Shown piece after piece: positions 43,666 through 52,898 of a stretch of 64,000 nucleotides of DNA. A program made the translations under genes and the position numbers. Each line of letters starts with the position of its first letter. The stretch's first letter is position 1. A model generated the notes under the pieces. It saw nothing but the letters and a program-made list of their open reading frames with translations. It made no database searches and was not told the DNA's origin. Origin of the DNA: Sporomusa silvacetica DSM 10669 (GTDB lineage Bacteria; Bacillota; Negativicutes; Sporomusales; Sporomusaceae); assembly GCF_002257705.1 (NCBI RefSeq), contig NZ_LSLK01000052.1, positions 32,930 through 96,929 on the forward strand, read 5' to 3'.

Positions 43666-44884
43666 GTTTTTCGCCCCCATAAACCCCATAAAACTTGCCA
43701 CTTTTAAGTACATTGGCGTTAATCAACATTTTGAGTACATATTTGGTAACCGTGATGGCGGTAAACATACTTAAAATTATCCCTAAGCCTAACGTAATTG
43801 CAAACCCTTTAATCGTACCAGTTCCTAAGAAAAATAGTACAGCCGCAGCAATTAAGGTTGTTATGTTGGAGTCCAGAATAGTAGCAAAAGCCCGGCTAAA
43901 ACCAGCATCCATAGCAGCCCTGAGCGTTTTTCCGTTCCGGTATTCTTCTTTAAACCGTTCAAAGATCAGCACGTTGGCATCAACGGCCATACCCACTGAC
44001 AGAATAATACCGGCAATACCTGGCAAGGTCAATGTAGCGTTAAGCATTTTTAAGCAAAATAACAACATCATTACATATAAGATAAGTGTTATATTAGCGA
44101 CAAAGCCGGAGGCCCGATAGAATAGCAGCATAAAGACAACAATGGCAACAATGCCAATCGTAAACGCTTGCATGCTTTTGGCTTTAGAATCTTCTCCCAA
44201 AGTCGGGCCAACAGTTCTTGTCTCCAAAACATCAACTTTAACCGGTAAAGCACCTGAGCGAAGCAGTATTGCCAGCCGCTCCGCTTCTGCCATGTCCCGG
44301 TTGCCGGAGATTACCGCCTTACCATTGGGAATGGCTTCCTGAACAACAGGATTTGTTAGTATTTGGTTGTCCAAAAGAATCGCAATATGTTTGCCAACAC
44401 TCTTGGCAGTCAGGTCAGCAAACTTTTTGGTACCTTCATCGGTAAATTCGATAGCTACCAATTTTTGATTGCCTTTGTCGATTTGGGCTTTGGCATCTTT
44501 CAGATCTTTACCTGTTAATACCACGGTACCACTTTCATCCTGAAATTCCATTAAGGCCGTTTTACCAAGCATTTCAATGGCTTTTTCCGGATCTTTTACA
44601 CCTGGAAGTTCGATAATAACCCGTCGTTCACCCTGGCGTTGGACAATTGGTTCAGTCAGTCCTAGTTCATTAATGCGGCGTTCCATAATTTGAACTACCC
44701 GCTTCATTGCATCATCATTTACTGTTGCTTCAGGCGTATCTGAAGCTTCCATAACGACATGGGTTCCACCCTGCAGATCAAGCCCCTGTTTAATTGATAG
44801 AGACAGCGGCAGCATATAAAAGCCTGCAGCAACGAGAATTGCTAAAACAACCACCAAAAATTTGGCGAAATTATCCCACCTCAA
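43655..44884 (-). CDS. secD: Protein translocase subunit SecD
   Basis: A 409-residue membrane protein with QGLDLQGGTHVVME, the periplasmic P1 domain and the C-terminal helices with AVDANVLIFERFKEE. A TTG at 44884 (product LRWDNFAKFL) has GGGGGG about eight bases upstream. An earlier TTG at 44914 is possible but lacks a ribosome binding site. Start region contains a small direct repeat GGGATAATTTC. Confidence 0.95.
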   Translation of the reverse strand: MRWDNFAKFLVVVLAILVAAGFYMLPLSLSIKQGLDLQGGTHVVMEASDTPEATVNDDAMKRVVQIMERRINELGLTEPIVQRQGERRVIIELPGVKDPEKAIEMLGKTALMEFQDESGTVVLTGKDLKDAKAQIDKGNQKLVAIEFTDEGTKKFADLTAKSVGKHIAILLDNQILTNPVVQEAIPNGKAVISGNRDMAEAERLAILLRSGALPVKVDVLETRTVGPTLGEDSKAKSMQAFTIGIVAIVVFMLLFYRASGFVANITLILYVMMLLFCLKMLNATLTLPGIAGIILSVGMAVDANVLIFERFKEEYRNGKTLRAAMDAGFSRAFATILDSNITTLIAAAVLFFLGTGTIKGFAITLGLGIILSMFTAITVTKYVLKMLINANVLKSGKFYGVYGGEKHEI

Positions 44885-44933
44885 GAAATTATCCCCCCAT
44901 CTTGCATAATCCAATATTTACATGCTAGGACAA

Positions 44934-45617
44934 CTACAATAATTCATAATCATTAATTACCAACTTAAATTGGCAATCTAAAAACTCAGCTGCGCGCCGA
45001 CACATAACCATACGCAGTAAAAATATTTCAAAGTACTCCATGACAGGACAAATTGTCGTATCAATAGTAACAGCAAGTGTTATCTTCCGAGACGCTTTGT
45101 CAACCAATAGTTTGCTACTCTCGGCAGCATAGTTCACCCTGTCATGGATTTCAAATTTGGCAAAGTCGCGATTAGTAACCCGTGAGCGGTGTACATCTGA
45201 TTTATCAGCCAGGATGAGTGCGGACGCTACATGATTAACTGCATTACCTCGTTCTTCTTCATGGTTACCAATAGCAGATATCACTAGCGCCACCTCTTCC
45301 GGGGGCATCCCCATCCGGGTCAGGATGGAAAATACCATTATTGCACCTGAGACACCGTGATTGTACCTATTAATCATATTGGCGATATCATGGATGTAGC
45401 CAGCTATGGCCGCAAGCTCACAATCCCGCTCTGGGTAGGCTAGTTCCTGTAAAACCTTATAAGCCAAGGCCGAAACAATTCCTGCATGTCTGAGACCATG
45501 CTCGGTAAAACCCAGGCGACTAAGATATTCGGTACTACGGGTAAGATAAACGTATACTTCATGATCTGCTTTTATTTGCGCAATGGTGAGCGGTTGCTCA
45601 ATAGTAGCTACTGACAT
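44934..45617 (-). CDS. HD domain phosphohydrolase
   Basis: A 227-residue protein with metal-ligand motifs RHAG, GYIHDIANMINRYNHG, IGNHEEERG and ADKSDVHRS, typical of HD hydrolases. Substrate not known; often encoded beside secD in Negativicutes and Clostridia. Lies 49 bases upstream of secD. Confidence 0.85.
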   Translation of the reverse strand: MSVATIEQPLTIAQIKADHEVYVYLTRSTEYLSRLGFTEHGLRHAGIVSALAYKVLQELAYPERDCELAAIAGYIHDIANMINRYNHGVSGAIMVFSILTRMGMPPEEVALVISAIGNHEEERGNAVNHVASALILADKSDVHRSRVTNRDFAKFEIHDRVNYAAESSKLLVDKASRKITLAVTIDTTICPVMEYFEIFLLRMVMCRRAAEFLDCQFKLVINDYELL

Positions 45618-45719
45618 TGACTAAACCTCCAGTTATCAAAAGTTAGCCTTTACTGTCAAATTCGTAGCACTATTACTAAGTGACAGCATAAAGGCAAATG
45701 TAACTACTTACATTTTCCC

Positions 45720-46304
45720 TTACCTGCGTGTAAATATGCCATCTTCAGTAATTAAATAATTTACTGGCCGATCGTGGTCGTCAGTCGGTATTTTTTCAAG
45801 TATTTGTGCAGCCCAAGCCGCGCCGATAAGTTCAGCCTTATTTGCTTTCAGTAAAAACCGGTCATAATAACCAGCACCCATCCCTAATCGTCGTCCGTCT
45901 TTGTCGAAAGCCACCCCAGGAACGATAATGAGATCCAGTTCGCTGGGGTCCAAGAGTTTTAAGGATGCTGGATTGGGAGTTAAGAGATTGAACTGCCCTA
46001 CCACCAGATCGTCAAGATTAGCAATAATGGCGGCATCCATTAATCCTCGTGTCTCCCGCATATGCGGCACACAGATGGTTTTACCAGCACTTAGTGCGTG
46101 GGAAATAACCTTATCCAAATGAGGTTCATCAGGCATTGCCAGATAGAGCATAATAGTTTTAGCGGCTTGATATATGGGCCAAGAACATAAATGTTCGGCA
46201 AGCCTGACGCTACCGGCAGCCACTTCCTCCGGGCTCATTCCTCGTCTAACAGCTAAAATATTTTCACGCAGTTCCTGTTTGGCATTTTTATTAGGTTCCA
46301 TCAT
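45720..46304 (-). CDS. 5-formyltetrahydrofolate cyclo-ligase
   Basis: A 194-residue enzyme that converts 5-formyl-THF to methenyl-THF with ATP. Motifs YLAMPDEPHLDKV and GMGAGYYDRFL (ATP/folate site) are clear. GGAGG lies five bases before the ATG at 46304. Confidence 0.92.
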   Translation of the reverse strand: MMEPNKNAKQELRENILAVRRGMSPEEVAAGSVRLAEHLCSWPIYQAAKTIMLYLAMPDEPHLDKVISHALSAGKTICVPHMRETRGLMDAAIIANLDDLVVGQFNLLTPNPASLKLLDPSELDLIIVPGVAFDKDGRRLGMGAGYYDRFLLKANKAELIGAAWAAQILEKIPTDDHDRPVNYLITEDGIFTRR

Positions 46305-46324
46305 AGTTCCCTCCCTAAAATACT

Positions 46325-46395
46325 CTCTTTTAACCAATGACGGCAGAAGCCGCCTGTACCTCAAAGGGGTATAGGCGGTAGCTATAGTTATCTTT
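46325..46395. repeat. Diverged intergenic repeat with hairpin
   Basis: Contains GGCAGAAGCCGCCTGTACC and GGGGTATAGGCGGT, which pair as CCGCCTGTACC/GGGGTATAGGCGG. The same module, AGAAGCCGCC...GGGGTATA, is part of the repeat at 53.5 kb. Confidence 0.6.
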
Positions 46396-46401
46396 GAAAA
46401 G

Positions 46402-46698
46402 TTATTCAGGTTTCTGCTGATTTTGATTATGGCTAACAGCGGTACGGGCTATATCGACTTCTACTTTATCGGCAATTTTAATTGTAACGGTTTTTTCATT
46501 CAATGCCGTAATAGTACCGTACAAGCCACCAATAGTAACAATGCGTTCTCCCTTTTTGAGACTATCCAAAAGTTCTTTGCGACGTTGCTGTTCTTTTTTC
46601 TGCGGACGATATAGTAAAAAATAGAAGATTACGCCCATTAATACTATCGGCCATGAAGCCTGAATGGCTTGCATTATTTCGGGTGAAATTCCTGGCAT
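46402..46698 (-). CDS. yajC: Preprotein translocase accessory subunit YajC
   Basis: A 98-residue protein with a single helix (about residues 12-32) followed by YRPQKKEQQRRKELLDSLKKG and the YajC core GERIVTIGGLYGTI. Part of the SecDF-YajC complex. AGGAGG is ten bases before the ATG at 46698. Confidence 0.93.
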   Translation of the reverse strand: MPGISPEIMQAIQASWPIVLMGVIFYFLLYRPQKKEQQRRKELLDSLKKGERIVTIGGLYGTITALNEKTVTIKIADKVEVDIARTAVSHNQNQQKPE

Positions 46699-46759
46699 AT
46701 ATTTATCACCTCCTGTTTCTGTTACATTATATTCCACACATTTATCATAAATCCTCTTA

Positions 46760-47869
46760 TTATTTGCGGTAATGAGCCCAAAACTCTTCTCTAAAAGCTA
46801 AAAAGCGGTCATCAAGAATGGCTTTGCGCATCTCTTTCATAAAGTTTAATAAGAAATATAAATTATGGGTAGTTGTTAGTCGCAATCCGAAGATTTCTTC
46901 TGTTTTAAGCAAATGCCGTATGTAAGCACGGGAGAAATTCCGGCAGGTATAACAGCCGCATTCCGGATCAATAGGACGGAAATCACGGGAGAATTCGGCG
47001 TTTTTGATAATAAGACGACCACGATTGGTCATTACAGTACCATTACGCGCTACTCTTGTCGGGAAGACACAGTCAAACATATCAATACCGTACATGACAC
47101 CTTCCAGCAAGCAATCTGGTGTGCCAACGCCCATCAAATAACGTGGCTTATTTGATGGTAATAAGGGTACTGTATGATCAAGCATCTCATACATAAGTGG
47201 CTTTGGTTCGCCTACACTGAGACCGCCAATAGCGTAACCGGAAAAGTCCAAAGAAATAAGATCTTGGGCACTCATCGTTCTGAGATCTTTATACATCCCG
47301 CCTTGAACAATACCAAACAGAGCCTGATCTTTACGGGTATGGGCTTTTTTACAGCGTTCGGCCCAGCGGGTAGTTCGCTGTGTTGATTGACGGGCATATT
47401 CATGGTCTGCCGGATAAGGCACACACTCGTCAAAAGCCATGATGATGTCAGCACCTAATGCCATTTGCACTTCAGTGGCTTTTTCTGGTGATAAAAAATG
47501 CTTAGAACCATCAATATGTGAGTGAAACGTAACTCCCTCTTCGGTTATCTTGCGAAGAGGTCCCAGACTAAATACCTGAAAACCACCGCTATCTGTTAAG
47601 ATACCGCGATCCCACTGCATAAATTTATGCAGCCCGCCTGCTTCTGCCACTAAATCATGACCTGGGCGCAAGTACAAGTGATACGTATTACTCAAGATTA
47701 TACCTGCTCCCATATCTTTAAGCTCATCAGGCGACATGGCCTTAACGGTGGCCTGCGTGCCAACTGGCATAAAGATAGGTGTATCAAATACACCATGAGG
47801 CGTATATAACCGCCCCACCCGTGCTCCAGTTTTGGAGCATTGTTTAATAAGTTCGTATGTAATGGCCAA
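46760..47869 (-). CDS. tgt: tRNA-guanine transglycosylase
   Basis: A 369-residue enzyme that exchanges guanine 34 for preQ1 in tRNA. Catalytic Asp lies in DSGGFQVFSLG and the nucleophile Asp in GIDMFDCVFPTR; the zinc site is CGCYTC with a later Cys/His. First step committed to queuosine on tRNA; queA, the next step, is encoded just upstream. Confidence 0.96.
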   Translation of the reverse strand: MAITYELIKQCSKTGARVGRLYTPHGVFDTPIFMPVGTQATVKAMSPDELKDMGAGIILSNTYHLYLRPGHDLVAEAGGLHKFMQWDRGILTDSGGFQVFSLGPLRKITEEGVTFHSHIDGSKHFLSPEKATEVQMALGADIIMAFDECVPYPADHEYARQSTQRTTRWAERCKKAHTRKDQALFGIVQGGMYKDLRTMSAQDLISLDFSGYAIGGLSVGEPKPLMYEMLDHTVPLLPSNKPRYLMGVGTPDCLLEGVMYGIDMFDCVFPTRVARNGTVMTNRGRLIIKNAEFSRDFRPIDPECGCYTCRNFSRAYIRHLLKTEEIFGLRLTTTHNLYFLLNFMKEMRKAILDDRFLAFREEFWAHYRK

Positions 47870-47910
47870 TAGCTACACCTCTCGTATTAATAAAAATATA
47901 CCTAGCGGAT

Positions 47911-48047
47911 AAAGTGAGACGTAGCTACAGGCGAGGTTTTAACCCCATCTGAAGCTTAGTCTCACTAATCCAGGGACTTAGTTGCTCGCCTGTGCCCTTT
48001 AGGGTATAACTCCCGCTTGTAGAAGCGGGAGTCTTAGAGCAACTTGG
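47911..48047 (-). repeat. Structured leader between queA and tgt, related to the dispersed repeat
   Basis: Carries the repeat-family pieces GAAGCTTAGTC, AATCCAGGGA, GTGCCCTTTAGGGTATA and the perfect hairpin ACTCCCGCTT/AAGCGGGAGT. Two further pairs interleave: ACAGGCGAG (47927-47935) with CTCGCCTGT (47985-47993), and GTGAGAC (47914-47920) with GTCTCAC (47959-47965), a pseudoknot order. It lies in the 5' leader of tgt. Confidence 0.6.
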
Positions 48048-49067
48048 TCATCGGATAAACATGGCATCGCCAAAACTGAAAAAGCGGTAGCGCTTATCTA
48101 CGGCTTCCCGGTAGGCGTTAAAAATATGTTCTCTGCTGGACAAAGCACTAACCAGCATTAACAGGGTGGATTTAGGAAGATGAAAATTGGTAATCAGCGC
48201 TTTGACAATTTTGAATTCATAGCCAGGATAGATAAATATCTGCGTCCAGCCACTTTTAGCTTCCAGTTGCCCGCTAGTACCTGCCGTCTCTAAGGTTCGT
48301 ACTGCGGTAGTGCCTACTGCAATAACCCGATTACCGGCTGCTAGTGTTTTATTGACAATGACCGCGGTCTTTTCAGGTACTGAATAATACTCGCGATGCA
48401 TGACATGATCTGTTATGGTATCTACTGCCACAGGTCGAAAGGTCCCCAACCCGACATGAAGAGTAACAAAGGTCAGATTAACACCCATGTTTTTACAGCT
48501 GTCCATGAGCTGACGTGTAAAGTGCAGCCCGGCAGTAGGGGCTGCGGCTGAGCCACGTTCCCTGGCATACACCGTCTGATAGCGTTCCTTATCTGTTAAC
48601 TTAGTTTTAATATAGGGTGGTAAGGGTGTTTCACCCAACGAATCAAGAATTTCTTCAAAAATACCCTGATACTGAAAGCGTACTATCCTGCCGCCAAAAT
48701 CCGTACTTTGCAGAACTTCACAGCGTAGGTTGTCGCTAAACTCAATAATAGTTCCCGGCTTAGCTTTTTTACCGGGTTTAACAAGTACTTCCCAATCATC
48801 ATTAGTTGTACGACTTAACAAAAAAACTTCCACTTTACCGCCAGTTTTCTGCCTAGCTCCAAATAGCCTTGCAGGTATTACTCGGGTATCATTAAAAACC
48901 AGGGTATCCCCTGGTTTTAAATAGTGCAGCAGATTATGAAACTCATTATGCTCAATGCATCCAGTTTCCCGGTCAAGCACGAGCAGCCGTGACTGATCGC
49001 GTGGTTCTACCGGCTGTTGTGCTATTAACTCTTCAGGTAAATAATAATCAAAATCAGAAACCAGCAT
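48048..49067 (-). CDS. queA: S-adenosylmethionine:tRNA ribosyltransferase-isomerase
   Basis: A 339-residue enzyme that turns preQ1 in tRNA into epoxyqueuosine. Typical N-terminus DYYLPEELIAQQPVEPRDQSRLLV, and GSAAAPTAGLHF and GLGTFRPV motifs. Encoded upstream of tgt, in the same direction, but separated by a 178-base structured leader. AGGGAG before the ATG. Confidence 0.96.
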   Translation of the reverse strand: MLVSDFDYYLPEELIAQQPVEPRDQSRLLVLDRETGCIEHNEFHNLLHYLKPGDTLVFNDTRVIPARLFGARQKTGGKVEVFLLSRTTNDDWEVLVKPGKKAKPGTIIEFSDNLRCEVLQSTDFGGRIVRFQYQGIFEEILDSLGETPLPPYIKTKLTDKERYQTVYARERGSAAAPTAGLHFTRQLMDSCKNMGVNLTFVTLHVGLGTFRPVAVDTITDHVMHREYYSVPEKTAVIVNKTLAAGNRVIAVGTTAVRTLETAGTSGQLEAKSGWTQIFIYPGYEFKIVKALITNFHLPKSTLLMLVSALSSREHIFNAYREAVDKRYRFFSFGDAMFIR

Positions 49068-49089
49068 GGTACTCCCTCATTATGGCCTA

Positions 49090-50391
49090 TCAGTAGGCTT
49101 TTTTTATTTCTACATCTTGGTAGTAGTGTTTCAAGATATCCTTGAAATATTCCGTGTTTCCCGGTGGAGCCTTTTCTGCCATAGCTTTTGCCCCCCATTG
49201 CGAAAGCCCTAAACCATGTCCCCAGCCAAAGCCGGTAATAACAACAAAATCAGTTGGTTTAATAGCGATAGGATGAGTGTAATCTTTTTTTCTATCCTTA
49301 CTGGCATAGACTGACATAGCAGGCTGGGGGTGTTGTTTACTTATAGTAATATCAAACAAGGTACTTTTTAAGTTTAACATGTTTCTTAGTTTTGTTCCTG
49401 TTAGCAGTATATTCCCGGTAGTTCCCTTGAGGTATACGCTTTTTACTCGTCCTGACACCCCACGGTCAAAGCTTGCAACCGGCGGGTTAGCAAGCGGTGA
49501 TAATTCAACCGCTTGTAGATAACCAATGTTGTAACCAGCCTTACTAATAGCCTGATTTAATTCAGCCAGCGTCAGCTTCTCTTCCCATTTATAATAAGGG
49601 CTGCTTTGATCGAAATCAGCTACACCGCGAAGATACGGCTGCTTCACCGACCAAACATTTTCGCTATCTTCAGTGTAACCACCTGAACTGCTATGAAAAT
49701 AGGCGGTAATTAGTTTACCTTTATAGGTAAGCACCAGGCCTCGTGTTGTATCTACTGCTTCGATTGCTTTGGGCGATTCACTCTCCCGCCCGCCGTATAC
49801 TTGGCAATCAGTAGTAGCACATAGTTCAAAACCATCAGCTGCATGTTTATTGCTGTTAGCCAACGCATAAGTACGTGCAGCTACCGCCTGAGCTTTAACT
49901 GCTTCCAGTGGCCATTCAGGGGAAATTTCATTTTTGATAACCCCATATAGATACTGTTCAACTGGCAGGGTATTTATCACGGTCATACCTGGCTTACCTA
50001 TGGTGCGATGGATACTTAGGTCACCCCGATACCGCCGTTTGTTGGCATATAGATATTGTTCACTGTAAACTAAGGAATGCGCTTTTTTTATAACAATAGC
50101 CAAACCAGTAGCCTCTACAGGTCTACCATTGATGGTAAAACCACTTTCGCGTACGGCAATTGTTGCTGTATCTTTAGCACCGAAATCTCCCAATACTTTA
50201 GCGGTGCCGGTACTAATAATAGCAAATTTAGCATCAGCGGAAACCTCAATACTGTTCTGATTAGTCAAAATTCCCACCCGCAGGTTAGGTTCAAAAGCCG
50301 ACACTGCTCCATTGCCTGAATGGGCATGTCCAGATAAGGGAAAAATGAAAAAAACAGTTAACAGTAACCATTTTATCATATGTCTATACAA
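49090..50391 (-). CDS. spoIID: SpoIID/LytB domain protein
   Basis: A 433-residue exported protein with a signal peptide and the SpoIID domain: IKNEISPEWPLEAVKAQAVAARTYAL (catalytic Glu region), STTRG-like DTTRGLVLTY, SSSGGYTEDSENVW and GWGHGLGLSQWGAKAMA. SpoIID is a lytic transglycosylase of engulfment; this could also be a LytB-type relative. The GGAGG motif fits a TTG at 50391 (7 bases) better than the ATG at 50397 (1 base). Confidence 0.85.
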   Translation of the reverse strand: MYRHMIKWLLLTVFFIFPLSGHAHSGNGAVSAFEPNLRVGILTNQNSIEVSADAKFAIISTGTAKVLGDFGAKDTATIAVRESGFTINGRPVEATGLAIVIKKAHSLVYSEQYLYANKRRYRGDLSIHRTIGKPGMTVINTLPVEQYLYGVIKNEISPEWPLEAVKAQAVAARTYALANSNKHAADGFELCATTDCQVYGGRESESPKAIEAVDTTRGLVLTYKGKLITAYFHSSSGGYTEDSENVWSVKQPYLRGVADFDQSSPYYKWEEKLTLAELNQAISKAGYNIGYLQAVELSPLANPPVASFDRGVSGRVKSVYLKGTTGNILLTGTKLRNMLNLKSTLFDITISKQHPQPAMSVYASKDRKKDYTHPIAIKPTDFVVITGFGWGHGLGLSQWGAKAMAEKAPPGNTEYFKDILKHYYQDVEIKKAY

Positions 50392-50411
50392 TCGCATACC
50401 TCCGGCGCTAT

Positions 50412-50440
50412 TTTCCAGACGGAAAGGAAGTCTTGTCTTT
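50412..50440. repeat. Truncated piece of the dispersed repeat, reversed
   Basis: Contains CCAGACGGAAAGGAAG and CTTGTCTTTTCTTAT, which match the two ends of the 53.5-kb repeat joined together with the centre missing and in the opposite orientation to the other copies. Confidence 0.5.
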
Positions 50441-50442
50441 TC

Positions 50443-50667
50443 TTATCTTGAAATCAGATTCAGAATTATTGTTAGAATAATACTTAGAATAATTGATGTA
50501 ACAATAGGAAAATGAAAGCTGAAGTTTCCCCATTCCATATGTATATCACCTGGCAATCGGCCCAGACTTAAGAATTTACCCCCAAAATGAAATACGGCTC
50601 CGGCAACCAAGAGGATGAGGCCAAACAGCATCAGTGTTTTACCTAATGAATCAAATCCTCCGGGCAT
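50443..50667 (-). CDS. DUF2905 family membrane protein
   Basis: A 74-residue protein with two membrane helices and the conserved loop LSLGRLPGDIHMEWGNFSFHFPI, the DUF2905 signature. Function unknown. Its ATG abuts the queH stop codon; commonly found near ruvB in Firmicutes. Confidence 0.88.
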   Translation of the reverse strand: MPGGFDSLGKTLMLFGLILLVAGAVFHFGGKFLSLGRLPGDIHMEWGNFSFHFPIVTSIILSIILTIILNLISR

Positions 50668-51224
50668 TAACCTTGCCCCTTGCTTGGCTTGTAATAACGG
50701 TCTCGCTCGCTAAAGACACAGCCGCAATAAGGCTGCCGATACATTTCAAGCTCTCTGCTTATTTTGACGCCTTCCTGCCAACCTGGACGGAAGTCTATAT
50801 AGCGAAACTGGGCTTCCTCAGCAACAGCAGCTGTATTAGCAGCTGCCCTTATCAAATCATGCTGCTGGTAAGGGCTAACTAATAGCGTGGTACTAAAACA
50901 GTCAAAGCCCTGCTCTCTGGCATAGCGTGCTGTTTGGTTCATTCGCAGGTCGTAGCAGTGAGTACAGCGCCCACCTGGGGCATTTAATGCTTGCCGCAAA
51001 AATTCTTCAAGGGTATAACTTTCATCAATGATTAGTCTGGTAAGACCAATTTTATCCGCAAACGTTTTGAGGGTATCCAGACGTTTGCGAAACTCTTTGT
51101 ACGGGTGTATGTTCGGATTATAAAAATAGCCGGTAATCTCGTACTCCGGATACTGTTCCTGCAGGTGTTTCAGGGGAAATACAGAACACGGGCCGCAACA
51201 GACATGCAGCAACATACGCATCAT
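50667..51224 (-). CDS. queH: Epoxyqueuosine reductase QueH
   Basis: A 185-residue enzyme of the QueH (DUF208) type, which makes the last step of queuosine synthesis. The conserved cysteine clusters HVCCGPCS, CTHCYDLRM and YCGCVFSERDRYY are present. With tgt and queA in the same stretch, the window covers the tRNA-level part of the pathway. Confidence 0.92.
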   Translation of the reverse strand: MMRMLLHVCCGPCSVFPLKHLQEQYPEYEITGYFYNPNIHPYKEFRKRLDTLKTFADKIGLTRLIIDESYTLEEFLRQALNAPGGRCTHCYDLRMNQTARYAREQGFDCFSTTLLVSPYQQHDLIRAAANTAAVAEEAQFRYIDFRPGWQEGVKISRELEMYRQPYCGCVFSERDRYYKPSKGQG

Positions 51225-51233
51225 TTAAGTCAC

Positions 51234-52256
51234 CTACCATAATTTTTCTTGAGAGTTCGCTTTGTCTTCATAAGAAATATTGAGATGGGCATAGGCTGCC
51301 GGAGTAGCTACCCGCCCGCGTGGTGTTCTGGCAATAAACCCCATTTGCAATAGAAAGGGTTCGTATACATCTTCAATTGTTTCAGTCTCTTCGCTGATCG
51401 ATGCAGCCAATGTATCTAACCCTACAGGTCCACCGTTAAACTTTTTAATAATCGCAGTAAGCATACTACGGTCAGTTTTATCCAGTCCGCGTTTGTCTAC
51501 TTCTAACAGATCAAGAGCTTTATCAGCGATAGCATCTGTAATTACCCCATCAGCTGTTACCTGAGCAAAATCCCGTACTCGCTTTAGGAGACGGTTAGCA
51601 ATACGTGGCGTTCCCCGTGAACGTTTGGCAATTTCCAGTGCACCGCGGGGTTCAATGGCTACTTGCAAAATTTCAGCAGCTCGATTTACAATACATTCCA
51701 AATGCTCCGTTTCGTAATATTCCAAACGGCAAATAACTCCAAAGCGATCTCTAAGCGGTGCGGCTAAGGCACCGGCTTTGGTTGTTGCCCCTATCAGCGT
51801 GAACTTGGGTAAATCAAGACGAATAGAACGGGCAGACGGTCCTTTACCGATAATAATATCAAGGGCATAGTCTTCCATTGCCGAATACAAGACTTCCTCT
51901 ACTGCTCGCGACAAACGGTGAATTTCATCAATAAACAGCACGTCTTTTTCACCCAAATTAGTCAATAGTGAGGCCAAATCACCTGGTCGCTCAATGGCCG
52001 GACCTGATGTAATCCGAAAATTAGCGCCAAGCTCGTTGGCAACAATGCCGGCTAATGTAGTTTTACCCAATCCAGGCGGGCCATATAATAAGACATGATC
52101 CAGCGCTTCCTCTCTGGCCATTGCTGCCTGAATAAATATAGAAAGATTATTTTTCACTTGATTTTGTCCAATATATTGAGCAAGACGGCGCGGCCGCAGA
52201 CTATATTGCCAGGAATCAACATCCTGTTCATCTGGTTCCACAATACGTTCTTCCAC
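51234..52256 (-). CDS. ruvB: Holliday junction branch migration ATPase RuvB
   Basis: A 340-residue AAA+ motor with Walker A GPPGLGKTT, Walker B FIDEIHRLSRAVEE, sensor 1 LIGATTKAG and a C-terminal winged helix (GFIARTPRGRVAT). Acts with RuvA and RuvC, encoded just upstream. Confidence 0.97.
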   Translation of the reverse strand: MEERIVEPDEQDVDSWQYSLRPRRLAQYIGQNQVKNNLSIFIQAAMAREEALDHVLLYGPPGLGKTTLAGIVANELGANFRITSGPAIERPGDLASLLTNLGEKDVLFIDEIHRLSRAVEEVLYSAMEDYALDIIIGKGPSARSIRLDLPKFTLIGATTKAGALAAPLRDRFGVICRLEYYETEHLECIVNRAAEILQVAIEPRGALEIAKRSRGTPRIANRLLKRVRDFAQVTADGVITDAIADKALDLLEVDKRGLDKTDRSMLTAIIKKFNGGPVGLDTLAASISEETETIEDVYEPFLLQMGFIARTPRGRVATPAAYAHLNISYEDKANSQEKLW

Positions 52257-52274
52257 CAGTTAGTTACCTCCCAA

Positions 52275-52898
52275 TTACCTCCGGCCAAACTCCTTTAATG
52301 TGAGTCTAATTAATTGTTCTAATGATATTTCTGTATGAGCTGTACCTTCGTGTTGATAAATTTTCTTAATGACTGGCGTTATCTCGGCATGGTTATACCC
52401 TAATGCAATTAGCGCCTGGATGGCCTCTTGCCGGATATCTCCCGGCAAATTACCGTCTGCTGACATCTGGCCTGAAGCACTTGCATCAAATTCTGCACCG
52501 ATTCCCACTTTATCTTTTAGCTCAAGAATAATTCTTTCCGCCGTTTTTTTGCCAATACCTGGTAGTTTTGTCAAGATAGCTGCATTATTGGCACTAATTG
52601 CTGAGCGGAAATTTTGGGGTGTGATGGTAGACAAAATGCCAGCCGCTACTTTGGGGCCAATCCCTGATACCGAAATAAGACTTAGAAAAAGATCATATTC
52701 TTCCTGCGTATAAAAACCATGTAGCGTAAGTGCATCCTCACGTACATTCAGATAGGTAAACAAGGTGGCTGTTTGACCAATTGCCAGCTTTTGTCTGGTA
52801 GAGTTAGGTATAAATATCCGATAACCGATTCCTTGAACATCCACAAAACAATAATCGGTAAATAGATATGTAACTACGCCTTTAACATAGCCTATCAT
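52275..52898 (-). CDS. ruvA: Holliday junction DNA helicase subunit RuvA
   Basis: A 207-residue protein with an OB fold, two helix-hairpin-helix motifs (VSGIGPKVAAGIL and LPGIGKKTAERII) and a C-terminal domain III that contacts RuvB. Overlaps the end of ruvC by 17 bases. Confidence 0.97.
   Translation of the reverse strand: MIGYVKGVVTYLFTDYCFVDVQGIGYRIFIPNSTRQKLAIGQTATLFTYLNVREDALTLHGFYTQEEYDLFLSLISVSGIGPKVAAGILSTITPQNFRSAISANNAAILTKLPGIGKKTAERIILELKDKVGIGAEFDASASGQMSADGNLPGDIRQEAIQALIALGYNHAEITPVIKKIYQHEGTAHTEISLEQLIRLTLKEFGRR

Noticed and set aside
47870..48047. Known preQ1 riboswitch in front of tgt
   Set aside because: I could not find the compact C-rich preQ1 consensus; the structure is related to the dispersed repeats, so it is reported only as an unassigned leader.
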